In this document: one piece after another, positions 49,755 through 60,297 of the stretch
Layout of the letters: every line of letters starts with the position of its first letter
Position numbering within the stretch: the first letter of the stretch is position 1
Assembly (NCBI GenBank): GCA_902806565.1
Contig: CADCXA010000029.1
Span: 1-64,000, forward strand
Direction: 5' to 3'
Origin: Hypoxylon rubiginosum
Lineage: Eukaryota > Ascomycota > Sordariomycetes > Xylariales > Hypoxylaceae
Length of the DNA stretch: 64,000 nucleotides
The notes under the pieces: model-generated
Seen by the model: the letters and a program-made list of their open reading frames with translations, nothing else
Databases searched by the model: none
Told to the model about the DNA's origin: nothing
Position numbers and translations under genes: made by a program

Positions 49755-51648
49755 TTATACGGTTTCCCAGCCCTCCTCATCAGGTCTTATCCCAGCCAAA
49801 CCCAAGAAGAAGCTTGCCAATCCCCAAGCACCAGGATCTGGCACTTGTTCGAATCCGGAACCCCCAACGTAGACCGCCCGTCCTAGACTAGGCGGCATCC
49901 CCTTCGTATCTTCGGCCGCTTTCTTGGAGGCTTCGGCAGCCTTCTTGAGATCACCCGTCTTTCCTAAAACCTCGACGAAGGGATAGAGTGCATCCACCAG
50001 TGTGCGATCACCCGGTCTGGCGGGCGTGTATCTTGCCAGTGCGTCGCAGCTCTGCTTCAGCGCGCCGGCCCATACCTGTGCAGAGGCGTCGCCGGGTGCG
50101 AGCACTCGGAGCGAGTGCACGAGCGCGTTGAGGAAGATGGCGAACAGCGCCCCCGACGTGCCGTCCATCTCCATTTCGATAACCGTGACTATGTGAGCCA
50201 CGTCGACCACTACGTCGCCCGTGGCAGGCTTCTCCTTCAGGTGCTTAAGCACGGCTGCGGTGTATCAGCTTCCGTAACTTGGTCCATATAGTTATCCACT
50301 TACCTTCGGCGCCGCGCTTGAGGCCGATGCCGCAGTCGCCATCTCCAACCACGGTGTCGTACCTGGTGACCTCCGGCTCCACCGCGACGACGGCTTGTAG
50401 ACCCGAAGTAAGGGTATCACTGAACGCGATCGGATCGGTCTTGAGGTCGCTTGGCTTGATGCTCTCGACGGACCCGGTTGTGTCTTCTCTAGTAGCGGTG
50501 TTCTTTGCCTCCCAGGTCGTTTTCTGTATCGGAGCTGCCCAGCCAGTAGCCTCGCAGGGGTAATCCAGTAGCTCAATCATGCTAGGGCCCCCGATATCCG
50601 TGTTGACAACGTTTAGTAGGGAAATACTAAACCCCAGTCCGTTCAAGCTCGTCACTATGGCAATTAGAGTAAGTAGTTGTCACTCGCGGAGGGGCGCCGT
50701 AACTGCAACAAGGTTATGCTCACTGTAAGTTCCACTCAGGATTCTCACGGGCTCGATGCCCCAGGATCCGAGTTGCTTCACGACCTCGGCGGTGATGCCG
50801 CCCAGCTCGAGAGCGCTGACGCCGCCGAGGTTGTTCACGAGCAGCACGACCTCGTTGGAGTTCACGTTGAGGAACGCGCGGTCCCTGTCGTTGGGGTCCA
50901 GCAGCTGCGCCAGCATCGTGCCGACCAGCGCCGGGAGCTCGACCTCGGCGCGCGCCGAGCCCGCCTCGTTGTGGATGCCCATGCCGATCTCGACCTCGTC
51001 GGCGCCGAGGCTCTCGGCCGAGTTGGGATCCGGCGCCGCGCGCCCGGGCACGTGGACGTGCTCGAGGCTGGCGCCGACGCTGACGAGGTTGGCCGCCGTC
51101 AGCCGCGCCACCCGGTACACCTCGTCGAGGCCGCGGCCCTGCGCGGCGAGCGCGCCGGCGATCTTGTGCACCAGCACCGTCCCGGCGATGCCCCGGCGGC
51201 CCACCTTGCCCCCCTTTTCCCGGCCCACGCCGACGTCGTCGCCCACGACCACCATCTCGACGGCGAGCCCCGCGGCTTTCGCCTTCTCGACCGCCATCCC
51301 GAAATTCAAGACGTCACCGGTGTAGTTCATGACGGTGACCAGCACGCCCTTGTCCGCGTCGACGCGCGACGTGATGGCCTTGCGGATCTGCTCCGCGCTC
51401 GGCGACGCGAAGATGGTCCCGGCCACGGCCGCCGACAGCAGGCCCCGGCCCACGAAGGCGCCGAAGCTCGGCTCGTGGCCGCTCCCGCCGCCGCTGATGA
51501 TGGAGACCTGCGAGGGTCCATCGGCGGGTCTCAGGTAGACGATCTTGTTCTCGGCATCCAGGGCCACGGACGGGTTGGTGAGCGTAAGGCTCTGGAGGGC
51601 CGAGTTCACCAGCAGGGTAGGATCATTGATGAAGTGCTTGGTCGACAT
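49755..51648 (-). CDS. DAK1: dihydroxyacetone kinase (ATP-dependent, DhaK-DhaL fusion)
   Basis: Three exons: 51648-50724, 50654-50304 and 50254-49755; phases fit and give 591 residues, as in yeast Dak1/Dak2. The K domain has ISGGGSGHEPSFGAFVGRG, the MNYTGDVLNFGMA loop and VSVGASLEHVHVPGR, where the His of LEH is the expected residue that binds dihydroxyacetone covalently; FLNVNSNEVVLLVNNLGG and TYMTSLNGLGFSISLL complete it. The L domain carries VVGDGDCGIGLKRGAEA with the Mg-binding aspartates and MEMDGTSGALFAIFLNAL. It phosphorylates dihydroxyacetone to DHAP in glycerol/methanol-type carbon use and detoxification. The classical CGTT after GDGD reads CGIG here. Confidence 0.93.
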
Positions 51649-52403
51649 CTTGGAAGGGGCACTGCGAGAATTTCACTTGCTGCAATGCTAGGTCATACGT
51701 GTGATATATGATATAATATAAAGTGTGTTTACTTAAGGGGTGAAACGGTTTTGGTAGGGTGGACTTGCTGACTTAATATTTATACCTAATTTTTGGGTGA
51801 TACAAAAACGACAAAAAGACTGACTGACGTCGCTTACAGCCAATGGGCTAATCCTACGTGACCGTTCGGTCGGTATAATGACAGGGAGGTCAGTCTGATG
51901 GGAAAAGTAAAGAGGTACCTATCTGAGAACGCGGGGTTATCTCTTGGGATTTGCGAATTGATGTTAGCGTCGGATACGGACGCGGTTAAAAAGGCTCATC
52001 AGTTGCGTCGATACGTGTACCACATGGCGTTAGCTGGGTCTTTAATTGTTCCCCATTGGTATTTTGGCTGGAGAGATATTCTATAAGACGTCAACATGCC
52101 GAAAGAGCTGAGAGGTGAGAGCTAGAGCTAGAGCCGGGCAAGAGGGGTCGTAAAAAAAGGGGGGTGGCTTGAATGTGGAGATTAGGTAATACTACCCTAG
52201 CTCAGACGAAGTATCAAGGTATTCTTATGCCACCTGTTGCCAGAGCTTGTCACTTATGCCCAGCTGTCTTCATTAGCAACATGTGTTGTACTACCACACT
52301 CTCTACTCACCTACCTTATGTATATATATGTAGTGAGCCGATCGTGTCGCTCCCCTTCATCTTTCACTCTCACACTCACTCGATATCAGATCGTTCATTA
52401 AAA
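51649..52403. other. divergent upstream region of DAK and F-box genes
   Basis: 755 bp between two divergent starts. It has a TGACGTCG CRE-like octamer near 51825 and a G6 run near 52159. The frame of the F-box protein is open back to 52173 but that part is not conserved-looking. Confidence 0.4.
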
Positions 52404-53921
52404 ATGAATAAGATTCCACCAGAAATTTTACTGAATATTGTAGATGGTCTTGATGCTCCTCTCGCTCGATATGCCTCGGTTTCCCGCGCATTTCGGCAGG
52501 TAATTGAAGCCAGGACATTCGCCAACATCCAGTTGACCAGCACTGAGCAATCACTCACCAAATTCGATGCCATCTTTTCAAACACACGGCGTCGCTACTT
52601 CGTCCGAGAACTGGAGTATAAAGTTGAGCTCCCTGATATCAGCAAGAAGCGCTTCAAGAAACTGCAAAGCAACCGCGAGGCAGCGGAGAATAATAGAGTC
52701 TACACCGTAGCCGTCTCTGCCCTATTTACGCGCCTACAGAAATGGACCGACGCCACAGAAGATCTGGAAAAGGCGCCGTCCTTCCGTCTTACCATCTCAT
52801 CTTCGTCACCGAAGGACAGCTATAGGCCCGAATCACCTCACCAACACGAGCACGATCCCGCCTGGGAAGTTCGGAACAGTTTCAAGTATATAGAATTCAA
52901 CGAACTAGAAGTACTTCCGCCACTACTATGTGTCAACGAATTTGACCATTCCGGCCGTAGCCTCCATCCTAACGTCATGGCAGTCATCAATAAGGCCCTA
53001 CCTCGGATGAAGAGTCTTCTTTGGGAGCTTTTCACTGCTCCTCGCCGGCTAGAAGCACTTAGAGCTGACCTGAGGGCGTCGATGGCCTCGGTCCTAGCAG
53101 ACACTGAATTTTCCAACCTTGAGGCCTTGGACATCTACTACGAGGATACCGACCCGCTGAATCAAGACTGGGAACCCGAGAACTTACTCGACGCAAATGG
53201 AGATGACCCTTTAAGCTTGGCCGTAAATCGTATCTCGAGACTACCAAAGCTGAGGCTATTAGAATTGCGGGGTACCCATATCCTGTCGCCTGCAGTATTC
53301 GACGTCGATGGCGAGAATAGAGACGCTTGGAGATTTCTTGAGTACCTGTACTTAGACGTCTCCAAGACGACGCCTGGCGGCGGTTGGTACTTTACCGGTG
53401 ATCGAGAGAAGACAATGACGAGCGACGAGAGAATTGAAAGTGGCTCGGAAGCTTCCGTAGCAGCGTTTGACTCGGATGATTCAGATGCTAGCGACTTCCT
53501 TCCAGATTTCCGTTGGAGAAAATTAGATGGAGATATCCCTTGGGTCGATTTCCGCCTCCATCCCGACCCGATCACACTTAATCCTTTCCTTATTGCCATG
53601 GCTCGAGCTATCGTCCGGATGCCGGCCCTGAAGCGATTTGCATGTGGATTCACCGACGCAGCGGACATCTACTATTACGGACCCGGAGTAGAAAAGAGCG
53701 GTCCTATGACTATTGATAAATCCAATTTCTTTGACTCGGCCCTGAGTCACGGTCGCTGGATAATGGATTTCGAGACAGAAATACCTTTTAACGATGAAGA
53801 TCCTTTATTCTCAGATTGGGTGTTGCCTCCGGAGCTAACGGAGACCTTAGAGGCAGCAGGTCACCGTATTTTCCTAACGCGTGGATACCGGCACGTCCAC
53901 CGTTGCCAACCCGGTTGCTAA
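52404..53921 (+). CDS. F-box domain protein
   Basis: Single exon; start at the ATG 52404 (context AAAATG) gives 505 residues. The N-terminal 40 residues are an F-box: MNKIPPEILLNIVDGLDAPL followed by ARYASVSRAFRQVIEARTF, which should bind Skp1 in an SCF ubiquitin ligase. The remainder has leucine-spaced segments (LPKLRLLELRGTHIL, LRFLEYLYLD-like), consistent with a degenerate leucine-rich substrate-binding part, typical of the large, fast-evolving F-box families of filamentous fungi. Substrate unknown. The frame extends upstream to 52173 with no stop, but F-box proteins of this kind start with this motif. Its stop codon is only 22 bp from that of the convergent chitinase gene. Confidence 0.82.
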   Translation: MNKIPPEILLNIVDGLDAPLARYASVSRAFRQVIEARTFANIQLTSTEQSLTKFDAIFSNTRRRYFVRELEYKVELPDISKKRFKKLQSNREAAENNRVYTVAVSALFTRLQKWTDATEDLEKAPSFRLTISSSSPKDSYRPESPHQHEHDPAWEVRNSFKYIEFNELEVLPPLLCVNEFDHSGRSLHPNVMAVINKALPRMKSLLWELFTAPRRLEALRADLRASMASVLADTEFSNLEALDIYYEDTDPLNQDWEPENLLDANGDDPLSLAVNRISRLPKLRLLELRGTHILSPAVFDVDGENRDAWRFLEYLYLDVSKTTPGGGWYFTGDREKTMTSDERIESGSEASVAAFDSDDSDASDFLPDFRWRKLDGDIPWVDFRLHPDPITLNPFLIAMARAIVRMPALKRFACGFTDAADIYYYGPGVEKSGPMTIDKSNFFDSALSHGRWIMDFETEIPFNDEDPLFSDWVLPPELTETLEAAGHRIFLTRGYRHVHRCQPGC

Positions 53922-53943
53922 GCTTGTACATAAGTCCAACTGC

Positions 53944-56900
53944 CTAAGGGAAAGGGTTACTCCATGTGCCTTTCGTGTTATCGACGGCCTCGCGCAACTT
54001 CTCGATCCTTGTCCTCAGCTCCTTGCGAGTATCACTATCTTCCTCCGGTTTCATACCCTCGAGCACCTTCTCGATCTTGGGCATCCAGTTTTCCACGAAC
54101 GCGTCTAGCTTGCCCATAACAACAGAGAACTGGCCCTTGACGTAAGATTTCCACCGGGTGCCCAGATCCTGCGCAACGTAGCCGCGGTTGGCGTCGACCA
54201 TGCCTTTTTCTGCCTCGTCGAACTTATCGCCGACGCGGTTCGCCTGCTTGATCAGGATATCCCCTACCTCCTTCATCTTCATATACTTATAAGTCATGAG
54301 CGCGTTCTTCATCGACCGGATCGCCCTAGGCACGTCATCCTCGGTGGCCACGGCCTTTTTCATGTCGTTCTCGCCGGGGATGTTATTGCCCTTCCAGATG
54401 TTCTCCTTGACCAGGTTGACGGGCTCGATGATGAACATCATCTCCTCCTTGGTGTCGAGGCTCGGGTAGCCGGAGCCGACGTGGTAGATGGGGAAGATTT
54501 CCTCGCCGTTGATAATCGTGTTCTTCTCGAACCCGCCCGCCTTCAGCTTCTTGCACACTGAGTCTGCGGCGCGGTTTGACACGTCCTTAAAGAAACGCTG
54601 CATCAGCTGCGCCTCGAGAACGTGCTCCACCACGTAACGCTCAGTGTTACCATTAGGTCTTAGGACGTCTTGTTTCGCGGGTTGCTTTCCAAACTCATCT
54701 ACGGGAGAAATGCCACGTTAGTGTCGGTGATATGTAAGGGAGGTATAATAGGAACTTACAATTGTTACAGTCTCCCCAGTTTTCGTTGTCATAGATATCT
54801 CCGTTAGTGTCGTAATTTGGGAACTTAACCAACATCTTCGCGTCTCCGTCACAGATGGAAAGTGGTGTTTTACTAAGCCTCTCTACCCACTGGTGCAAAT
54901 GAAGCGACTCGACGTCACCCTCTGTGGTGTTGAGTAGGGTGTAATCCAAACTGCGCCGTGTGAACGATCCAATATCATCGGAATCTGCATACATCCCGTT
55001 GACAGCGAACGTCTGGGAGCAGGGCGTCACCCCCGCCGCGCCGCCTTTATTTGGACATAGCTTCTCGGCCGATGGCAGTTTTATGACCGGCCCATAGGGG
55101 ACCAGCCGCTTATTCAAACCCGGATGGAGAGAACTGCGAGTGACCAGGAAATTCGAGTTATTATGACCCGGCGTATCGATGGTGCGCTTAATGTTATCTG
55201 CTGTCAAACATTCCCATTCTCCATCTTTGGGCACGATAGTTCCCTCTAGTCTCCCCAGTGGGAGCGGTTCCGGGTGCCAATCGAAGTAATCCGGCGCCGT
55301 CGCTTGAGCGAGAAGCACAACTCCCGCGTCGATGCCGTAGCCGAAGGCACAGTCACCTCCAACCTGATATCAAGTCTATGTCAGTGACCGTCTTCATGTG
55401 GAAAGTTCTCGCTAGTTAACGTGGATAACGAAAATAAGAAGCTTACCAAGTCACTTTTTGCTCGCATCCGTACCCATCCATCCGCAACCAGGTCTGCACT
55501 TGCTCTGCCGACGTCCCAGTAATCGGCAAAGTCGATGCCAAAACTGATAGTAGGCATTAAATGCGCTTCCACATACCCCGAGGCCTCAACCGACGCGTCG
55601 AACATCGGCTGAAGGAGGCCCTGATTGTTCATATCGCGCTTTGGCGGGTCCTCTGTCTTAGGGTCATATTCGTCGGTCTGCTGAGGGTACGTTTGCCGAA
55701 TCTCCCAGTCGGCGAGGGTCACGCGCGCTTCCACGTGGCCTTCCACCTTGATACCCGCCTTCAGCCGCGCCTGGAGGATCAGCTCGGGCCCGATGGTCAT
55801 GATGCCGGGGATCTTGAAAGACCCGCCCGGGAAGGGGATAGGGGGCCCCAGCGGGAAGTCTTTCGAGTCCCAATCCACGCGGGCCAAGGCGTCTATGGTA
55901 AAAATCGCCTCGATGATACCTTCGTTGTCGAAGTGCAAGAACGACTTGCTCAGGTCCAGAGGCGGCGGCCTGAGCGTTGTGATCAGGGTAAAGCCGAACG
56001 AGGACGACATCTTGAGGCTCGCCGTGGCGACCGCGTCCAGCTTGGCCTGGAACTTGGTGTTTGGCCTCTCGCACGTCCAGTCCTCTTGGAGGATGATAAC
56101 CGAGACGTCTTCCTCGTAGTCGTGGCGTTTCTCCTTCTTGATGTTGATATCAAGGAGTCCGCTAAGCCAGTCAAGGACGTCTGAGCCGAACCAGCGCTTG
56201 TGGAGGTCTTCACGGCTCAGGGCACCGAAGTGCATGTCGTCTCGCCATTCTTCCTCGAGCCATCTTTTGTGGCTCCCGTTGACTTCCTGGAGGGAACGCT
56301 TCATCTTGTGCTTCTTACTCGCGGTCGCCGCGACCACGTTGTCCCAGTAACCCTCCTGGTTGCTGAAGTCGACTCGCATCTGCGTCTCGCCGAAGTCGCG
56401 CGGCACGCGAGAGAAGTCGTAGTCGAAGGTCAAGTCGTAAACTATAGGGCTGTGACGAAGTTTGCGTTTCCTGATATGCTGAGGCAGCGACTGGTTCTTC
56501 GAGGCGGCCATATCCACGGCGACGGCGTATTTTCCCGAGCCGCAGCCTTTAGGCATCTGTAGAATGGTCCCAGGGACTCCGTGGCCTCTCCTGATATGGT
56601 CGCAGTTGCTTTCCTCGGATACGTCTGTGCAGACCATCTGGACAGTCTGCTTCTCTTCACTTACGGCGTCATTGCAATTAAATACGTCCCAGTGGGAGCC
56701 ATCACGCTTGACTAAGGAGGTCTGGATCTCGTCAGGGGCAGCTAAGACGTAGAACTGAAATGCCGCCTCATCGGGATCGTCATCCGTTCCCGTATCAGGC
56801 TGCCCATCACCCCAGGTGTTATCCACGTTGAGGTCGAAGTCCGTGTCTACGTCGTCGCCAGTAGGCGGGTTCGGGAACAGGTCTTCCAGCGGCACCGGGA

Positions 56901-59900
56901 GGAAGAGAGTCTCCCCGTCTGGGGGGTCGCAGCAGAACACCCGGGCCCGCTCCAGTCTGGGCGAGCAAGACTGGCCGAATCCGTAGCGGTTCGTTGTGAG
57001 CTGGACCTGCGTGTTTGCATCGCAGTGGTTATCGAAGCACGATACGGGCTCGCCTTTCCACTCGCAGTTCTTCCAGGTGTCGAGGTCCGCCGGTGGGCAG
57101 CAGTACTTCTCCCTGAGGGCCATGTCGGCGTCGTCGAGGGCCTCGGAGAGGACCTGGCCGACGAGACCAAAAAACTGCGCCACATCTGCAATGTCGGATA
57201 GGAAAGTACCGGCAAACGTCTGCACGTAGGCTGGTCAGTTTTTGACTGTAGTCTGATGTGTGGGGGGCAAGTCAATTACCAAGGGTTGGTCCCCGTTTCG
57301 ACAGTCTTGGCCCATTCCTGACCAGTAGCAGTCGTTGTTTTTCCCTTGAGGCACTGTGCAACAATATGCTTTATTTCCATCTTCGCAGTACGCACCGCTG
57401 CCCCAGCGATTCAGTTCTAGCAAGGCCTCGCCATCATGGCATCGACCGTTGCAAGGGGGCGCCCTGTGTGAACCCCAATGTTAGACACAGTTTTCTAGAA
57501 GAACAAGAAGAACAAGAAGAACAGGAATAACAGAGAGGGGTATGATGAAGATCGAATAGGGCAGTGAAGGAAGACTCACTGGCCACGCCATGTACACTGA
57601 TCCGGATCTGGGAAGCTAGTCAGGGGACAGCAAAGCTCACTGTCTTCCTCCGTGGAGTGCCTCGTAAGGAATTGTGCTCCACCGCAAGGCTGCGAGGTGA
57701 CCTTCTTGAAACCTGACCTGCAGTGACCGCCACAGTCTGTTGTATAACAACTTTGATCGCCAATATCCTGCCAGTCTGAGACGGAAGTAAGCATACAACA
57801 ATATCAGAAGTTACCGTTTCAAGGGGCTGATGTTTAAATAACACAAGTGGGATGTACATACTTGATTTTAGTTAGCTATGTTGTCTCCCAAGTGGTGTGA
57901 TGTGTGCTTACCAAGCTGCGTCTTCCGCTGTCCTACGTTTCAACGAGAGAGCGATGCTGTCTTGTCCTACGACTGCCGAGAGAGCTTTGAGATCGTCTGT
58001 GTCTTGGTCGACCTGGTCTAGTAGTTAGCACCAGTTTGTACGACGAGCATTACTTCGTTAGAGGTAGGTAAGGGGGGAATACTTGCCGACCAGATTAGGA
58101 CACCGCCGAGACCTTGATCGTTCGCAAATTTGATCTTGGCTTCAATCGTCTCTTCGTCGTCCTATTGCCGCTTTAGAGGTTAAACCGTATTAAAGAGGGG
58201 GGAGGTAGGACTTACGTAGCTGACCCACTGGTCTTGGTCCCAGACGATATACTTGACTGCGTGCTCCTTTTCATAATAAGGCTTAAGCTTCTTTTTGTCG
58301 ATGATATCAACAATCTCTCTGTAAGCGAGGGTGCCAGAGTTCTTGGTGCACTAAGTTTCCTGTTAGTTACCAGATCTGTGCTATGGACCTTAGTGGTTGC
58401 GATTAAGGGGGGACTTACGGAACCAGGGGATGCGCCACCCCTGAACTGACATCCTGGTTTATAGCAAGAAGGGTCCGTAAGCTGAAATGATCTTCCATAG
58501 AAGCCAATTCCGAGGTTCAGCTTCTCGGGAGGGATGTCATTGCGCCAGTATAAATCGAGGGCCAGCTTAATCTCGGTTAGGTTGGAATGGGCAAGCACAT
58601 TGCTTCCGATCGGGTTCCAAGAGTCCCAGATTCCGTGAAGACTAATGATGTAAGTATCTAGATACTCAATCCATCTCTAACTTTAGTATTTTGATGGCAC
58701 TTACTCGTAACCTTGTGGAGAAGATGATTAGCAAGAGGTCGGGAGCATGGGACGGTAAGACTTACTCATGATATTGACAAAATCGGCAGCATTTGCACTG
58801 CCTTTTATATCGAAATGGCGTAGATACCAGTAACTGGTCGGAGTGGTGAAAGAAACGACATATTCGATTGGTTGATTCGCGATCGCCTCTTTCAACTCCT
58901 TGATAAGAAGGGTGAAGTTCTCGCCATCTTCTTCCGCGCCACCACGGTCGTCGGCACCAGGGTACTCCTATAACTTATCAGATAAAGTGCCTATATAGAG
59001 GTGACATTGTGTAGTCCTAGGAAAGTAACCCTTACCCAATCAAAATCGACGCCATCAAAGGCATATTGGCGTAGAAAACTGAGTAGATTGGCTATAAACT
59101 TGGACCGGTTTGCCTTAGAGCTAGCGACGTCATGGAACACCTGTTGAGTAGGACCTGGGTCGTTAAAAGTCCAGCCACCGAGGGCGACCATTACTTTCAG
59201 AGCCTTATTCTTCCGCTTCAGTGCCGCCATCTTGTTGAAGAGGTTCGGGTCCAGGTCATCCATTGGAACAACCTGGAAATCCCCTGGCGTAACATATCCA
59301 AAAGAGAACATCAAATGAGTGAGTGCTCCAACTGGAATTTGATCTATGGACTAAGAAAATATGAGCATAAGAAGGATTTCAGGCTTTGGGAGTTACGTAC
59401 CATGCCGTTACAGGCCCTGTCGTTGACCCAGGCTTCGTAGTACCCAACTACGCGCTTGCGTACATCACCGTCAGTCTTCCCAGAACTCGGTTGCTTGCAG
59501 TTACTCTGACAGGAGGTCTCGTCGTCATCGGTGACTTTGCAAAACTCCTCTGTCATACCGCAGAAGCCAAAGGCGGAGCAGCAACTGGAGACAACTATCT
59601 CAGCAGGGGTAAATAGGGGTTGGGTCAACATCACTTACACATTAAGAGGACATTCTTTCCCAGGCGGATCGGAATTTCTAGTACTTGTTAGAACATCGCA
59701 ATGTTTCAAGAGGAATGGGACCATTACCGGCCACATTCTGCCTTGGCATCGCAGTTGCTCCAACATACATCGTTTGGAGAAGTTCCCGTTGTTCCGCATG
59801 CCTTGATATTCTTAGTTGCTATACATAGTGGTGGCTAACGCTATGATAGCCGTCAAGGTCGACTTACCTCTGGGCCGTAATTACACCATCCTGTCTCTTT

Positions 59901-60297
59901 AGGACAGCAGGCACCTAGGGTCTTGTTAATAGGAACATAACAGGGTGAGGAGGGGTTCCTACCATTCCGGCAAGGTCTTCCTTCGCCGCAGCTATAGTCC
60001 TCTTGCTCGGTCGCTTGGCGGGTAAGGAGCAAGTCTCGAGTGTCAACTACCGCGCAGATAGGTTCACTTGGACTGCGAGCAGGCTTGACCGAATAATCAA
60101 AGGGACTATACTTGATGAGTGAATACTTCCAGCATTGCACTGTGGACATTGACGCACTGAAAAGCCTCGTTCTGGCAGACGGCCCCAGAATAGCCATCGT
60201 TATAAGACTCTGTTGGTCGCGAATTAACATTCCTTGGGAAGAATGATACAATGATAAGGAGGCATTGTACAAAGAGCGCATTTGGCTGAAGAAACAT
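53944..60297 (-). CDS. GH18 chitinase, subgroup C (killer-toxin-like), secreted, multidomain
   Basis: Seventeen coding exons (minus): 60297-59963, 59914-59868, 59801-59728, 59677-59639, 59584-59401, 59350-59036, 58967-58766, 58711-58705, 58641-58419, 58350-58216, 58161-58087, 58012-57937, 57775-57580, 57463-57280, 57219-55447, 55363-54760 and 54698-53944; about 1,700 residues. Order: signal peptide (FVQCLLIIVSFF), chitin-binding type 1 modules (NGACCPKETGWCNYGPEACG; CPLNVCCSAFGFCGMTEEFC), the GH18 domain from VVGYYEAW with MVALGGWTF and catalytic DGVDFDWEYPG (DxxDxDxE intact), two Cys-rich repeats ending CCPL and YCCTV, then a ~1,000-residue C-terminal region typical of this subgroup. It should cleave chitin outside the cell. 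No LysM is visible before the chitin-binding module. Odd points: frame change within exon 1, a 7-nt exon, one GC-AG intron (58086-58013), and an exon 12/13 junction that fits the family only with an alternative donor (57936). Divergent LysM gene adjacent. Confidence 0.83.

Noticed and set aside
50677..51711. 344-codon plus-strand frame opposite dihydroxyacetone kinase
   Set aside because: Low-complexity Arg/His/Asp/Val-rich product with no domain; it exists only because the kinase gene is GC-rich at third positions.
52173..52403. Upstream in-frame extension of the F-box protein
   Set aside because: No conserved sequence; the F-box itself begins at the ATG 52404.
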